From: Veillonella sp. 3891
GTDB lineage: Bacteria > Bacillota > Negativicutes > Veillonellales > Veillonellaceae
DNA: 64,000 nt
Direction: 5' to 3'
Assembly (NCBI RefSeq): GCF_003992315.1
Contig: NZ_RQVE01000006.1
Span: 48,530 to 112,529 of the forward strand
Part shown: positions 55,255 through 64,000 of the stretch, in pieces
Layout: each line of letters starts with the position of its first letter
Position numbering within the stretch: position 1 is the stretch's first letter
Notes under the pieces: model-generated
The model's input: the letters and a program-made list of their open reading frames with translations, nothing else
Databases searched by the model: none
What the model was told of the DNA's origin: nothing
Position numbers and translations under genes: made by a program

Positions 55255-55584
55255 CTATCGAGGATAATACATAATAATCAGTACCCCAATGATGGATACA
55301 ATACCGCCGATGATATCATACCGATCGGGGGTAATACCATCTACATAATAGCCCCACAGAATAGAAAGGGCGATAAAGATGCCACCATAGGCTGCATAGA
55401 CTTTGCCGAAGGGTGCTTCTTGCAAGGTAGGGATGATACCATAAATGATGAGGGTAATAGCACCAGCGAGCATATACCAAGGGCTTTTATCGTCTTTCAG
55501 ATACAGCCATACTAAATAGCCACCGCCAATTTCAGCAATACCGGCTAAGATAAAATAGAATATTGATAAGAGAATTTGTGACAT
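55255..55584 (-). CDS. YnfA/UPF0060 family membrane protein
   Basis: A 109-residue protein with four membrane helices. 'LAGIAEIGGGYLVWLYL' in helix 1-2 and 'FGKVYAAYGGIFIALSILWGYYVDG' later are the UPF0060 signatures. The family resembles small multidrug transporters in size and topology; the substrate is unknown. Its minus-strand start is 11 bases after the stop of the upstream secreted protein gene, so the two may be co-transcribed. Confidence 0.88.
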   Translation of the reverse strand: MSQILLSIFYFILAGIAEIGGGYLVWLYLKDDKSPWYMLAGAITLIIYGIIPTLQEAPFGKVYAAYGGIFIALSILWGYYVDGITPDRYDIIGGIVSIIGVLIIMYYPR

Positions 55585-55595
55585 AATGGGTACCT

Positions 55596-56141
55596 TTAGA
55601 ATAATTGGCTTTTTGAAGGTGGGTTAAAGTACATATTATATGATTTGAGGAAACTGTACATAGCAGCCATATAACTAGGAGAAAACATATGGGATTTTAA
55701 AGGTGGTAATAGAGAACTAGAAGGGTTGATATATTGGTATGGCATTTCTACTTGCCCGTTATAGTCATAAGTTTCCATACCTCTGAATTGAAATGTTATA
55801 CCAGTATCTTTCTTTAATTCAGCAGCTACAGCACCTGTTGTACTAAATTTTAATCGTAAAGAGTTTACAGAGCGGTTATAGTTGTAAAAAAATATTTCAT
55901 CATGTTTTATTATTAAATTTTTATCATATGAAACATTGTAGCTTGTGGCATTTATAGTGTAGTAAGGTGGGTTATATCTGATGACATTGATAGAAGGTAT
56001 TTCTACATATTTATCAGTTGTTGAATCTGCATAAACTAGTTTATAACGATCTGGTGAATTTCTCAACTCATCTAATGAAACGGCAAATGCTGATGTTGTA
56101 AAGAGCGAAAAAATCGCTAGTAGAAGAAACAGTTTTTTCAT
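55596..56141 (-). CDS. Secreted protein of unknown function
   Basis: A 181-residue protein. I chose the start at 56141 because GAGGTG precedes it and it gives a clean signal peptide, 'MKKLFLLLAIFSLFTTSAFA', with likely cleavage after Ala20. An in-frame start 20 codons earlier has no ribosome site. The mature part is rich in Tyr, Asn and Ser and shows no known motif. It is probably exported and may be co-transcribed with the YnfA gene. Confidence 0.65.
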   Translation of the reverse strand: MKKLFLLLAIFSLFTTSAFAVSLDELRNSPDRYKLVYADSTTDKYVEIPSINVIRYNPPYYTINATSYNVSYDKNLIIKHDEIFFYNYNRSVNSLRLKFSTTGAVAAELKKDTGITFQFRGMETYDYNGQVEMPYQYINPSSSLLPPLKSHMFSPSYMAAMYSFLKSYNMYFNPPSKSQLF

Positions 56142-56225
56142 AATCGCACCTCGCTTAATGCATAATGAATGATATATACTTTCATTATATAAACTACCCA
56201 CAATAATTTCAACTATGAGAGCATA

Positions 56226-56256
56226 AAAAAAGCAACCAATCCGAAGATTGGTTGCT
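56226..56256 (-). terminator. Terminator of rpsD
   Basis: A perfect 10-bp stem AGCAACCAAT/ATTGGTTGCT (56231-56240 with 56247-56256), followed on the minus strand by seven T. Confidence 0.9.
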
Positions 56257-56267
56257 GTAGTATCCTA

Positions 56268-56855
56268 TTATTTGGAGTACAATTCGACGATTAGTGTCTC
56301 GTTTACTTCGATAGGAAGTTCTTCACGTTCAGGAAGGCGAGTTAATGTGCCTTGGAAAGCGTCAAGATTTTTTTCAATGTAAGGAAGTTCGAAAGAACGA
56401 AGTTCTTGGAAGTTCACTTTGAACATTTCGTTGTCACGGCTAGCTTCACGAAGTTCGATTACATCACCTGGTTTACATTGGTAAGAAGGGATGTCAACGC
56501 GTTTGCCGTTAACAAGGATATGGCCATGGTTTACCATTTGACGTGCTTGACGGATGGAGTTACCGAAGCCAATGCGATATACAAGGTTGTCCAAACGGCA
56601 TTCCAACAATTTCAACATGTTTTGGCCTGTAACACCGTGCATTTTTTTCGCTTTATCGTAATAGCGTACGAACTGGCGTTCTAGCAAGTTGTAGTATGCT
56701 TTAACTTTTTGTTTTTCTAATAATTGAAGACCATATTCAGACATTTTCTTTTGACGTTGGTCTTTTTTTACACGTTTTAAAGCCTTCGCGTGACCGAAAA
56801 CGTTCACACCGAAGCGACGGCATAACTTAAATCGTGCTTCTCTTCTCGTTGCCAT
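56268..56855 (-). CDS. rpsD: 30S ribosomal protein S4
   Basis: A 195-residue S4 protein, which starts small-subunit assembly on 16S rRNA and in many bacteria represses its own operon. '[18 protein letters not shown]' (a variant of the start), '[13 protein letters not shown]'-like '[41 protein letters not shown]' (S4 RNA-binding domain, about 90-150) and the C-terminal '[17 protein letters not shown]' are characteristic. It is monocistronic here, away from other ribosomal genes, with a strong terminator. Confidence 0.96.
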   Translation of the reverse strand: MATRREARFKLCRRFGVNVFGHAKALKRVKKDQRQKKMSEYGLQLLEKQKVKAYYNLLERQFVRYYDKAKKMHGVTGQNMLKLLECRLDNLVYRIGFGNSIRQARQMVNHGHILVNGKRVDIPSYQCKPGDVIELREASRDNEMFKVNFQELRSFELPYIEKNLDAFQGTLTRLPEREELPIEVNETLIVELYSK

Positions 56856-56948
56856 GTGATTATCACCTCATAGATTAATAAAACTTTGCACAAATTGTGC
56901 TTATTTATTATACCTTATGAAAATGAAAAAGTCAAAGGCGTATGACCA

Positions 56949-56976
56949 TTGTCAATAGTAGGGTTTGTGCTATAAT
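56949..56976 (+). promoter_or_regulatory. Promoter of zwf-pgl
   Basis: TTGTCA (56949-56954), a 16-base spacer and TATAAT (56971-56976) preceded by TGC (extended -10). Confidence 0.65.
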
Positions 56977-57030
56977 AAAAGGTACAGTATTAGTGTTTCC
57001 ATTGGAAACTGATGTAAGAGGAGATTCACC

Positions 57031-58554
57031 ATGAATGTGTCCTATAATGTAAAAGAAGAATTATGTATTGAACATACACCAGGGGCAGGTGCCATCGTTA
57101 TCTTTGGAGCCTCCGGAGACCTGACAAAACGTAAATTATTGCCAGCTATTTATTCCTTGTTTCAACGTGGTTTACTTTCACCGAAGGTAGCCGTAGTGGG
57201 CGTAGCACGGACAGCGATGAGCCACGATGAATTTCGTGAACAGGTAAAAGCGTCCATACTAGGTGACCGTGAACCAAGTGCAGAAGAACAAGCATTTATT
57301 GAACGCTTTTCTTATGTAGCTGGCCAATATACAGAGCCGTCTACGTATGTAGCGTTGCGTGAAGAATTAGAGCGTGTGGCGGCGGCTCATTGTACAGGTG
57401 GGAATGCACTATTTTATCTAGCCATGCCACCAGAGTTGTTTGAACCTATCGTACGTGAATTACATGGAGCAAAGCTATTAGAAGAAGTAGGTTCTTGGTC
57501 CCGTGTTATCATTGAAAAACCATTTGGACATGATTTAGAAAGTGCTATCGCATTAGATGAATCATTAAAACAATATATTACAGAAGAGCAAACCTATCGT
57601 ATTGATCATTATTTAGGGAAAGAAACGGTACAAAATATTTTGATGCTTCGTTTCGCCAATGCTATATTTGAACCACTTTGGAATCGCAAATATATTGAGC
57701 GTGTAGAAATTACCGTGGCTGAAGAGTTAGGTGTAGAAAAACGTGCAGGCTATTATAATGGGGCAGGGGCTTTGCGTGATATGGTGCAAAACCATATGAT
57801 TCAAGTGTTATCTTTGATTGCCATGGAACCACCTGCTAGTTTTAATGCTGACGATTACCGTGATGAAATTGGTAAGTTAATTTCATCTATCCGTAGTTTA
57901 CATCGTCAAAAATTAGGTGATATCGCAGTACGTGGTCAATATGCAGATTCTGGCAATACAGAACGTCCAGCTCCTGAGTATCGCAAGGAAGAAAATGTGC
58001 CACCTACGTCTACGACAGAAACCTATGTGGCATTGAAATTGTTCATTGATAATTGGAGATGGCGTGATGTGCCGTTCTATTTGCGCACAGGGAAACGATT
58101 ACCGAAGAAATCTAGTGAAATCGCTATTACTTTCAAACCTATTCCGCATTCTATCTTTAAACCGTTCCATGCGAAAGATTTTAACCAAAACGTATTGGTA
58201 CTTCGCATGCAACCAAATGAAGGAATGGGATTGTCCTTGGAGGTAAAATCTCCAGGATCTAAATTGAGTGTCAATACATTAGAAATGGATTTTTCCTATA
58301 GCAATTCCAAGGAATTAGCAGATATTCCAGATGCCTATGAAAGATTGATTTTAGACGGTTTGTTAGGAGATCAAACACTATTCGTTCGCAATGATGCGGT
58401 AGAAAAATCTTGGCGCTTATTTAAGCCATTGATTGAGGCATGGGAACGAAATGATGAAGAAACACCGTTATGCTTCTACCCCGCTTTCAGTGAGGGACCA
58501 AAAGAGGCAGAAGAGTTATTAGAAGGAGGATCATGGTCGTGGCGAGAGATATAA
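57031..58554 (+). CDS. zwf: Glucose-6-phosphate 1-dehydrogenase
   Basis: A 507-residue NADP-linked enzyme that oxidises glucose 6-phosphate to 6-phosphogluconolactone. The dinucleotide motif is '[18 protein letters not shown]' (about 25-42). The active-site signature '[13 protein letters not shown]' is at about 190-202, with the catalytic His. '[10 protein letters not shown]' is in the C-terminal domain. AAGAGGAG precedes the ATG. pgl overlaps its end by 22 bases. In an organism that does not readily use glucose, this pair probably supplies NADPH and pentoses. Confidence 0.96.
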   Translation: MNVSYNVKEELCIEHTPGAGAIVIFGASGDLTKRKLLPAIYSLFQRGLLSPKVAVVGVARTAMSHDEFREQVKASILGDREPSAEEQAFIERFSYVAGQYTEPSTYVALREELERVAAAHCTGGNALFYLAMPPELFEPIVRELHGAKLLEEVGSWSRVIIEKPFGHDLESAIALDESLKQYITEEQTYRIDHYLGKETVQNILMLRFANAIFEPLWNRKYIERVEITVAEELGVEKRAGYYNGAGALRDMVQNHMIQVLSLIAMEPPASFNADDYRDEIGKLISSIRSLHRQKLGDIAVRGQYADSGNTERPAPEYRKEENVPPTSTTETYVALKLFIDNWRWRDVPFYLRTGKRLPKKSSEIAITFKPIPHSIFKPFHAKDFNQNVLVLRMQPNEGMGLSLEVKSPGSKLSVNTLEMDFSYSNSKELADIPDAYERLILDGLLGDQTLFVRNDAVEKSWRLFKPLIEAWERNDEETPLCFYPAFSEGPKEAEELLEGGSWSWREI

Positions 58555-59288
58555 TTCATGCATTTCCTACAGGAGATGACGTGGCGAAAGCAGTGGCCGA
58601 TCGATTTTTAAACTATACCAATGCATGTATTGCTGAGACGGGTACTTGTGTGGTGGCTGTATCTGGAGGTACTACGCCGAATGCATTGTTTTCTTTGCTT
58701 GATTCTGATGAGTATACAAATCGCATCGATTGGGAGCATATTTTCTTCCTTTGGGTAGATGAACGATTTGTGCCACAGTCAAATCCAGATAACAATTTTG
58801 GACGTGCAAAAGATCGCTTATTTGGAAATATTATGGGAGCTGCTCACTATTATCCGGTACCAACGAATAACGGTACTGTGGAGGAAGCAGCAGATAAATA
58901 CGAACAAGAAGTACAAATGGTCTTGAAGCGCACAGAAAAAGAATGTATAGATTTGGTGTTACTAGGATTAGGTGATGATGGACATACAGCGTCCTTATTC
59001 CCTAAATCCGAAGCGTTGTACGAACGTGATCGTATGGTAGTAGCCGTAAAAGACGGCAAAGTATGGGAGCGTGTGACATTAACATTCCCAATGCTAGTGA
59101 ATGCGAAATCTGTGTGGTTCACGGTGGTAGGGGCCTCTAAAGAGTCAGCCTTAGCCCGTGTGCTTCGCCAACGCAAAGAATACGAAGAATATTCTTGGGA
59201 AGATCGAGTAGACCATTGTTTACCAGGTGCTGTTTTAACCCATGACCCAGTGGAATGGTATGTAGATGAGGCAGCTCATAAGAATTAG
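58533..59288 (+). CDS. pgl: 6-phosphogluconolactonase
   Basis: A 251-residue lactonase of the DevB/SOL family that hydrolyses the product of Zwf. '[17 protein letters not shown]', '[16 protein letters not shown]' and '[15 protein letters not shown]' are the three family motifs in order. The start overlaps zwf by 22 bases, with AAGGAGG just before the ATG; a GTG two codons later is an alternative start with better spacing. It is followed closely by tatA. Confidence 0.94.
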   Translation: MVVARDIIHAFPTGDDVAKAVADRFLNYTNACIAETGTCVVAVSGGTTPNALFSLLDSDEYTNRIDWEHIFFLWVDERFVPQSNPDNNFGRAKDRLFGNIMGAAHYYPVPTNNGTVEEAADKYEQEVQMVLKRTEKECIDLVLLGLGDDGHTASLFPKSEALYERDRMVVAVKDGKVWERVTLTFPMLVNAKSVWFTVVGASKESALARVLRQRKEYEEYSWEDRVDHCLPGAVLTHDPVEWYVDEAAHKN

Positions 59289-59314
59289 TTGATGTGAAAT
59301 ATGAGGTGATAAGC

Positions 59315-59539
59315 ATGTTTAATTTTGGTACACAAGAGTTATTTCTTATTTTAATTATTGCCCTTGTTATCTTTGGACCTAAAAAATTACCTGAAATTGG
59401 TAAGGCCATCGGTAAAGGGATTAATGAATTTAAAGATGCTGTTAGTGGCGATAAAAAAGTAGCTAAAGAAGAACCTGCAAAAGCAGAAACCATTGATGTA
59501 GAAGCAGGTGCTACCAATAGTCATAAACAAAACAATTAG
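59315..59539 (+). CDS. tatA: Twin-arginine translocase subunit TatA/E
   Basis: A 74-residue Tat pore subunit. One membrane helix (about 5-21) is followed by '[21 protein letters not shown]', the hinge and amphipathic helix of TatA, and an acidic tail. GAGGTGA precedes the ATG at 59315; an in-frame start at 59294 has no ribosome site. tatC is not in this window. Confidence 0.93.
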   Translation: MFNFGTQELFLILIIALVIFGPKKLPEIGKAIGKGINEFKDAVSGDKKVAKEEPAKAETIDVEAGATNSHKQNN

Positions 59540-59547
59540 GAGGAACT

Positions 59548-59853
59548 ATGTGTAAAGATTGCGGTTGTGGTAGCACAGGTAATGTGACTACGAAATTATT
59601 TGTTGTGCCAGGCATGATGTGCGTGAACTGTGAAAATACTGTGAATGGTGCTGTTCGTGGGTTACCAGGCGTATTAGAATCTACAGTAGATTTGAAAACA
59701 AAAGAAGTGCGTATTCGCTTTGACCATACAAAAACGGATGAAGCGACTATTCGTGCAGCCATCGATGAAACAGGTTTTGAAGTGGAAGCTGTGAAAGATT
59801 ATGTTCATGAGCATGGTGGCATTTTGGGCGCAATTAAGAAAATATTCAAATAA
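59548..59853 (+). CDS. Heavy-metal-associated (HMA) domain protein
   Basis: A 101-residue protein with an HMA fold (about 16-80). The metal-binding motif is 'GMMCVNCENTV' (C-x2-C), and 'GLPGVLESTVDLKTKEVRIRFD' follows as in CopZ-like chaperones and metal-pump domains. The N-terminus has an extra 'CKDCGCG' cluster that could bind metal too. TTAGGAGGA precedes the ATG, eight bases after tatA. No metal pump gene is adjacent, so a copper or mercury chaperone role is only suggested. Confidence 0.85.
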   Translation: MCKDCGCGSTGNVTTKLFVVPGMMCVNCENTVNGAVRGLPGVLESTVDLKTKEVRIRFDHTKTDEATIRAAIDETGFEVEAVKDYVHEHGGILGAIKKIFK

Positions 59854-59898
59854 GGCGTACCTATCTGGTGATATGCCAGGTATATATTAGAATACGAA

Positions 59899-59937
59899 GA
59901 GGGGCTATCTGGATTGATTCCAAGATGGCCCTTTTGT
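59899..59937 (+). terminator. Terminator after the HMA gene
   Basis: GGGGCTATCT pairs with AGATGGCCC (imperfect, about 59903-59932), followed by TTTT. Confidence 0.7.
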
Positions 59938-59947
59938 AGGAGTAGCT

Positions 59948-60388
59948 ATGATACGTAAATTTAATCAAAAAGAATACACCTGGGATGGTGTAGACACGCT
60001 GGTGTATAAGCAAGATAATAGTCCATTTAAAGACGTAACTCGTCAAGTTCTTTTCGATGGAGCTTGGGATATTCCATGTCAGTTCCGCTATTTTGAAGTA
60101 CAACCAGGTGGGTATAGCACCATGGAACGCCATGAGCATACGCACATGGTGATGATTTTCCGCGGAAAAGGTCAATGTTTAATGGGTGATACTATAGAAG
60201 ATGTACAAGTAGGAGATATGATTGAAATCCCTAAATTGATGGCACACCAATTCCGTGCGAACCAAGGCGATCATTTAGGATTCCTTTGCTTGGTTAATGT
60301 GGACCGAGATAAAGTACAAGTTATCACTGCAGAAGAACAAGCTGAGATGATGGAAAATTCGGCGATTCGGACATTTTTGAATAGCTAG
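59948..60388 (+). CDS. Cupin-domain protein
   Basis: A 146-residue single-cupin protein. The metal-site motif 'GYSTMERHEHTHMVMIFRGKGQCLMGD' (three His and likely a Glu) and a later 'PKLMAHQFRA' (fourth His) define cupin motifs 1 and 2. It might be a sugar-binding or metal-dependent enzyme; no specific reaction can be named. TGTAGGAG precedes the ATG. It lies just after a terminator, so it may have its own promoter or rely on read-through. Confidence 0.85.
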   Translation: MIRKFNQKEYTWDGVDTLVYKQDNSPFKDVTRQVLFDGAWDIPCQFRYFEVQPGGYSTMERHEHTHMVMIFRGKGQCLMGDTIEDVQVGDMIEIPKLMAHQFRANQGDHLGFLCLVNVDRDKVQVITAEEQAEMMENSAIRTFLNS

Positions 60389-60424
60389 TCAATCAGTTTA
60401 CATACAGCTGTCTCACAAGGAAGA

Positions 60425-60502
60425 AATATAAGTGATGAGGAATCTAGGCATCTAATGTTGATGTTAGGAGTTATCGTCACTTATGTTTCTTTTTTATTTT
60501 AA
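60425..60502 (+). terminator. Long imperfect terminator after the cupin gene
   Basis: ATAAGTGA (60429-60436) pairs with TCACTTAT (60478-60485), with an inner CATCTAA/TTAG-type stem, then a T-rich run. The rest of the 60389-60731 gap shows only an extended -10 TTTGCTATAAT (60684-60694) that may serve the next gene. Confidence 0.6.
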
Positions 60503-60731
60503 AGTGAAATTGCATTATACAATTAAGTAGATAACATTTTCTGATATACAATAACGGAGCCTAGTTATGATCATGAGAGTGGGACGAAAACTATACGATG
60601 TACATCACAGCTAATAGTTGTAACACATAAATGGACAAACATATTATAAATTTAAGATAAATCCCTTTTATTAGAGAGAAAGATTTGCTATAATTGTAAA
60701 GTTCTCATGTTTTATAGAAAGTAGGTTACAT

Positions 60732-61670
60732 ATGAATTTTATTCGTAGTATCAATCGCTTGTTCAATGATTACCTAGCATGGATTGTGTTGGCTGTAGCA
60801 GTTATCGCATTCTTAGTGCCAGAAGTATTCATGGGCGCAGCGAAACAAACAGTTCCTTTGCTACAATTAGTTATGTTCAGCATGGGCTTAACATTAACAG
60901 GGAAAGTATTCTTAGATGTATTTAAACAACCGTGGCAAGTGATCTTGGTGTCCTTGATTCAATTCTTGTGGATGCCACTAGCAGGTTGGTTAGTGGGTAA
61001 CTTGTTTGGATTCCCACCAGAAATCGCCTTAGGATTTATCTTGTTAGGAGCTGCCCCAGGCGGCACCGCATCCAATGTGATGACATTCTTGGCAAATGGT
61101 AATGTGCCGTTATCCGTATCTGCCACAACAGTATCCACGTTATTAGCACCAGTGTTAACACCAATCTTTATCGTCTTATATGCAGGACAAACGGTAGATA
61201 TTGCATTCTGGCCAATGTTCATGTCCATCGTGAAAATCATTGCCGTGCCAATTGCATTGGGCATTATTGTGAACTATTTCATTGGTTCTCGCATTGAACC
61301 TGTGAAAGAAGTCTTGCCAACCGTGGGTGCCGTAGCTGTATTGATCATCCTAGCTGGCGTTACTGCCGTTAGTCGTGATAATATCTTAGCGCATGGTGTG
61401 ATGATTTTCTTGGCTTGCTTAGTGCAAAACGTGAGCGGTTATGTGGTGACATATTTCATTTGCCGTCTATTCGGTTCCAACGTACCAGACCGCCGTGCCA
61501 TGCAAATAGAAGTGGCGATGCAAAACTCTGCTTTGGCAGCTAGCTTGGCATTGAAACACTTTACACCACAAGCAGCCGTAGCAGGTGCCGTGTTCTCCAT
61601 TATCCATAACTTTACAGGATCTATCTTTGCAGGCATTTGCCGTCGCAATGATTCTAAAAGTACACATTAA
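60732..61670 (+). CDS. Bile acid:sodium symporter (BASS) family protein
   Basis: A 312-residue membrane protein with about nine or ten hydrophobic segments. 'LVMFSMGLTLTGKVF', 'LGFILLGAAPGGTASNVMTFLANGNVPLSVSATTVSTLLAPVLTPIF' and 'RAMQIEVAMQNSALAASLA' are the BASS-family motifs. Relatives carry pantoate, pyruvate or other organic anions with sodium, so the substrate cannot be named. AAAGTAGG-type ribosome site. A terminator follows. Confidence 0.9.
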   Translation: MNFIRSINRLFNDYLAWIVLAVAVIAFLVPEVFMGAAKQTVPLLQLVMFSMGLTLTGKVFLDVFKQPWQVILVSLIQFLWMPLAGWLVGNLFGFPPEIALGFILLGAAPGGTASNVMTFLANGNVPLSVSATTVSTLLAPVLTPIFIVLYAGQTVDIAFWPMFMSIVKIIAVPIALGIIVNYFIGSRIEPVKEVLPTVGAVAVLIILAGVTAVSRDNILAHGVMIFLACLVQNVSGYVVTYFICRLFGSNVPDRRAMQIEVAMQNSALAASLALKHFTPQAAVAGAVFSIIHNFTGSIFAGICRRNDSKSTH

Positions 61671-61727
61671 TCTGAAAGTTAGGGTACTTTGGGTATTAGA
61701 GTAATTAGATAATTAAATATTTTTTAG

Positions 61728-61780
61728 AAACGTCATGTACTTTCATAGTTTGTTATAGGATGAAAGTATGTGACGTTTTT
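61728..61780 (+). terminator. Terminator after the BASS gene
   Basis: AAACGTCA (61728-61735) pairs with TGACGTTT (61771-61778), with an inner TACTTTCAT/ATGAAAGTA stem and a T-run. Confidence 0.85.
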
Positions 61781-61829
61781 TACTTTACTAAGAAAATGAA
61801 TAAACAGATATGGCGGTACTGGGGCTCTT

Positions 61830-61954
61830 TTATATAACATACAAACTGTATGCTAAATCGTGTCGCAGTATACGACATATTGATGTATACTATGTATAGA
61901 GGAAGGTGATGGATATGGCACTAGAAAATGACATTTCGTTTGTTAGGGTATAAT
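61830..61954 (+). pseudogene. Possible start of a small gene cut off near an insertion sequence
   Basis: GAGGAAGGTGAT at about 61898-61909 is a good ribosome site for an ATG at 61916. The frame reads M-A-L-E-N-D-I-S-F-V-R-V and stops at 61952-61954, directly before the insertion-sequence end at 61955. Upstream, GTATAC-containing repeats (61868-61890) look like an operator. The N-terminus is reminiscent of RelB/DinJ-type antitoxins ('...ISVRV'), but 12 residues cannot establish that. No obvious continuation was found after the insertion sequence. Confidence 0.35.
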
Positions 61955-63015
61955 ACATTTGTGACAAAAAAAGTACAAAAAAGAGAACCAATGTTATACT
62001 GAAGTTGCTCAAAATCAGGAAAAGAGGTTCTCTTATGAAATCTATTATAACAGAAGAAATCAAATTAAAACAGCGTGCTGTAGATATGCAATAAAACATG
62101 ATAATAATGCTAAAACAGCAATATAATACCATACAACTAGACAACAAATTGCTCGATGGAGAAGTCGATATGATGGCACTGCACAATCATTGCTTCCAAA
62201 AAGGAGAGGTTTATGTCCAATGTCAAAGAAGAGGGTATACACGTTCATACGGTGCTATGAAAAAAATGATTAAAAAGCTTCAATTAACTGAGAAGAAAGA
62301 AAAAAGAACGTATCCTAAGAGTAAATGGATAAAAATACCAACTACTTATCCAAGAGAAAAAGCACAAATCGATATTAAATATATTCCGCAACATTGTATA
62401 GGATGGGATAGTAAAGGTATTAAATATTATCAAATAACAGCTATAGATGAATTTAGTAGAAAACGAGTATATAAAGTTGTAGACGAGAAAAGCGTTACAC
62501 ATACAGCAGCCTTTTTAGATAATTTAGAAGAAAAATTTGGATTTAGCATTAAAACCGTTCAAACAGATAATGGACGTGAATTTACAAATGATCCAAAAGT
62601 GACAACTAAAAAAAACGATTTTCGAACAAAAATTAGAAGAAAAAGGCATTAAACATATAAAAACTAGACCTTACTCTCCATGGCAAAATGGGAAAGTAGA
62701 ACGTAGCCATAGAGAAGATGGAAGAAGATTTTATAATCGAGTATTTAAGAGTTTAGATAGTTTAGTTCAAGCACATAAAAGATATATTAGTAGAGATAAT
62801 AATGTAGCTAGATGTGTACTAAAATTTAAACCTCCAAATCAAATAGCACAGCAGCACTTGTTACAATCGGCTTAATGTATTGTAGTTCAACGCCTTCTTC
62901 CTTTGTCAAGGGACGCTTCGCTCTAAAGCCCTTGACAAATTCAGCTGTTCAATTGTTTTGTGTGCAAGCCAATTGTCCCACAAGTTGTATTGATATTGGT
63001 TCGTGTCACAAATGT
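61955..63015 (+). mobile_element. Decayed insertion sequence with 12-bp perfect inverted ends
   Basis: A 1061-bp element bounded by ACATTTGTGACA (61955-61966) and its exact complement TGTCACAAATGT (63004-63015). It encodes one broken DDE transposase. An inner inverted repeat (61981-61989 with 62026-62034) sits directly before the transposase ATG and could hide its ribosome site from read-through mRNA. No target-site duplication is evident. The region after the transposase (62876-63003) has no gene. Confidence 0.85.
62035..62875 (+). pseudogene. Broken DDE (rve) transposase
   Basis: The ATG at 62035 gives 19 residues and then a stop. Other frames continue a helix-turn-helix region with 'TTRQQIARWRSRYDGTAQS', so at least one frameshift lies near 62085-62105. 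A stretch of about 40 residues seems missing before 'RGYTRSYGAMKK'. The core keeps Asp in 'AQIDIKYIP' and 'QTDNGREF'. The frame then breaks at a run of eight A (62608-62615), and the last Glu in 'GKVERSHRED' is in another frame, ending at 62875. IS3/IS481-like; probably inactive. Confidence 0.85.
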
Positions 63016-63115
63016 TTGTGTTTCTTAGAGGCAGTGTAAAATCTGCTTGCTTTTAAAATGGAAATTCATACCGAAAAATGATAAAATTAATATATATTTT
63101 TTGGGAGGAAATAAG

Positions 63116-64000
63116 ATGAGTAGTGGTTTTCAATCTCCAATTACAATAAAAAATGCAATAGATAATATCCATAATAGACAATTTCTATTACCAGCAATTC
63201 AAAGAAAATTTACTTGGTCGAGTAATCAGATTGAGATGCTATTTGATAGTATTATGCATGGGTATCCTATTAATTCTTTTATGTTTTGGAAGATAACAGA
63301 TAACGAAATAAAAAGTGGATATAAATTCTATGAGTTTATAACTAAATACAGAGAATTTTTTGGGGAAAATAATAGTTATATTGATACAAAGGGAGTTTCT
63401 GATTTTGATGCAGTTATAGATGGACAACAAAGATTAACAAGCTTATACATTGGTTTAAAAGGTAGTTATGCATATAAAATGCCTAGAAAATGGTGGAAAA
63501 ATACAGAAGAATGCATTCCTACTAGAGAATTACATTTAAATTTAATTGCACCTATAAATCAAGAATATGATAATCAAAAGGAATTTGATTTTAGGTTTCT
63601 ATCAAAATCAGATTTAGAGAAATTTGATAAAGATAGAGATACATATTTTTGGTTTAAAGTCGGTGAAGTGTTAAACCTAGATACTAAAAATAAAGTTGAT
63701 AAGTATCTAAATGATAATAAACTAATGGATAATAATTATGCTTACGATACATTAGTTAAATTATTTGAAGTTATTCATAAAGACCCGTTAATAAATTATT
63801 ATCTACAAGAAGAACAAGAACCTGATAAAGTACTTGAAATTTTTATTAGGACTAATAGTGGAGGGACACCATTATCTTTTTCAGATTTACTTATGTCTAT
63901 TGCGTCTGCTAATTGGAAAGAGGGAGATGCTCGTAAGCAAATAGAAGAATTAGTAGACGAAGTTTATATAATTGGGCGTCCTGGTTTCATTATTGATAAA
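63116..64000 (+). CDS. DUF262-domain protein, cut by the window end
   Basis: At least 295 residues, open to the last base. TTGGGAGGA precedes the ATG at 63116. The N-terminal 'LPAIQRKFTWSSNQIEMLFDSIMHGYPINSFMFW' and 'DAVIDGQQRLTSLYIGL' are the DUF262 (GmrS/ParB-like nuclease) signature; D-G-Q-Q-R is the likely catalytic motif. 'FIRTNSGGTPLSFSDLLMSI' is also typical. Relatives act in type IV restriction (GmrSD) and in other phage-defence systems, often with a C-terminal HNH-type DUF1524 domain, which would lie beyond the window. Very AT-rich codon use, next to an insertion sequence, suggests transfer. Confidence 0.85.
   Translation, partial: MSSGFQSPITIKNAIDNIHNRQFLLPAIQRKFTWSSNQIEMLFDSIMHGYPINSFMFWKITDNEIKSGYKFYEFITKYREFFGENNSYIDTKGVSDFDAVIDGQQRLTSLYIGLKGSYAYKMPRKWWKNTEECIPTRELHLNLIAPINQEYDNQKEFDFRFLSKSDLEKFDKDRDTYFWFKVGEVLNLDTKNKVDKYLNDNKLMDNNYAYDTLVKLFEVIHKDPLINYYLQEEQEPDKVLEIFIRTNSGGTPLSFSDLLMSIASANWKEGDARKQIEELVDEVYIIGRPGFIIDK

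Noticed and set aside
62608..62616. Programmed -1 frameshift in the transposase
   Set aside because: The required change is to the +1 frame (one A too many), which does not fit the usual -1 slippage of insertion sequences, and the gene has other breaks.

Overview
The window is a low-GC Firmicute-type chromosome segment that most likely comes from Veillonella or a very close relative (Negativicutes). The main reason is a complete five-subunit sodium-pumping methylmalonyl-CoA decarboxylase cluster (mmdA, mmdD, mmdE, mmdC, mmdB), including the small epsilon subunit described in Veillonella. It sits behind a propionyl-CoA:succinate CoA-transferase, a split methylmalonyl-CoA mutase, MeaB and methylmalonyl-CoA epimerase. 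This is the lactate/succinate-to-propionate route. The species assignment is inference from gene content.

Layout. 1-9.2 kb: a PepSY protein, a small membrane protein and a methyltransferase on +; a dipeptidase on -; an asparaginase on +; then CbiZ and two overlapping WYL-type regulators on -. 9.3-15.7 kb: YfbR nucleotidase, then a T-box leader with valS, folC and an O-antigen-ligase-like protein. 16.1-27.0 kb: the propionate operon, with a good promoter at 16106, followed by a small membrane protein and an SLC13 transporter. 27.5-33.8 kb: alr (+), metF (-), then an M20 hydrolase/DcuC-type carrier pair preceded by a 55-codon ORF, and a LysR regulator. 34.1-40.3 kb: a cobalamin riboswitch followed by a second, heterodimeric methylmalonyl-CoA mutase (mutA, mutB) and a second MeaB. 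40.5-50.7 kb: [FeFe] hydrogenase, nested inverted repeats with two AT-rich unknown genes, ilvE, and gltB without gltD. 50.8-61.7 kb: GntR regulator and ispE (-), an Rpn-type nuclease, tadA running into tRNA-Ser(CGA), a DUF362-like protein, YnfA, a secreted protein and rpsD (-), zwf-pgl-tatA-HMA, a cupin and a BASS transporter. 61.8-64 kb: a possible interrupted small gene, a decayed insertion sequence with 12-bp perfect ends, and a DUF262 protein cut by the window edge.

How the genes fit together. The central theme is B12-dependent propionate metabolism. Two mutase sets of different architecture, two MeaB GTPases, a corrinoid-salvage enzyme (CbiZ) and a cobalamin riboswitch lie within 35 kb. 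The riboswitch precedes the B12-dependent mutAB genes, not a B12 synthesis or transport gene, which is unusual for this riboswitch class. In both mutase sets a strong hairpin without a T-run lies just before the MeaB gene. The hydrogenase and the dicarboxylate/anion carriers fit an anaerobic organic-acid fermenter.

Limits. All calls are from reading translated sequence and motifs; no database search was run. Promoter and hairpin calls are by eye.
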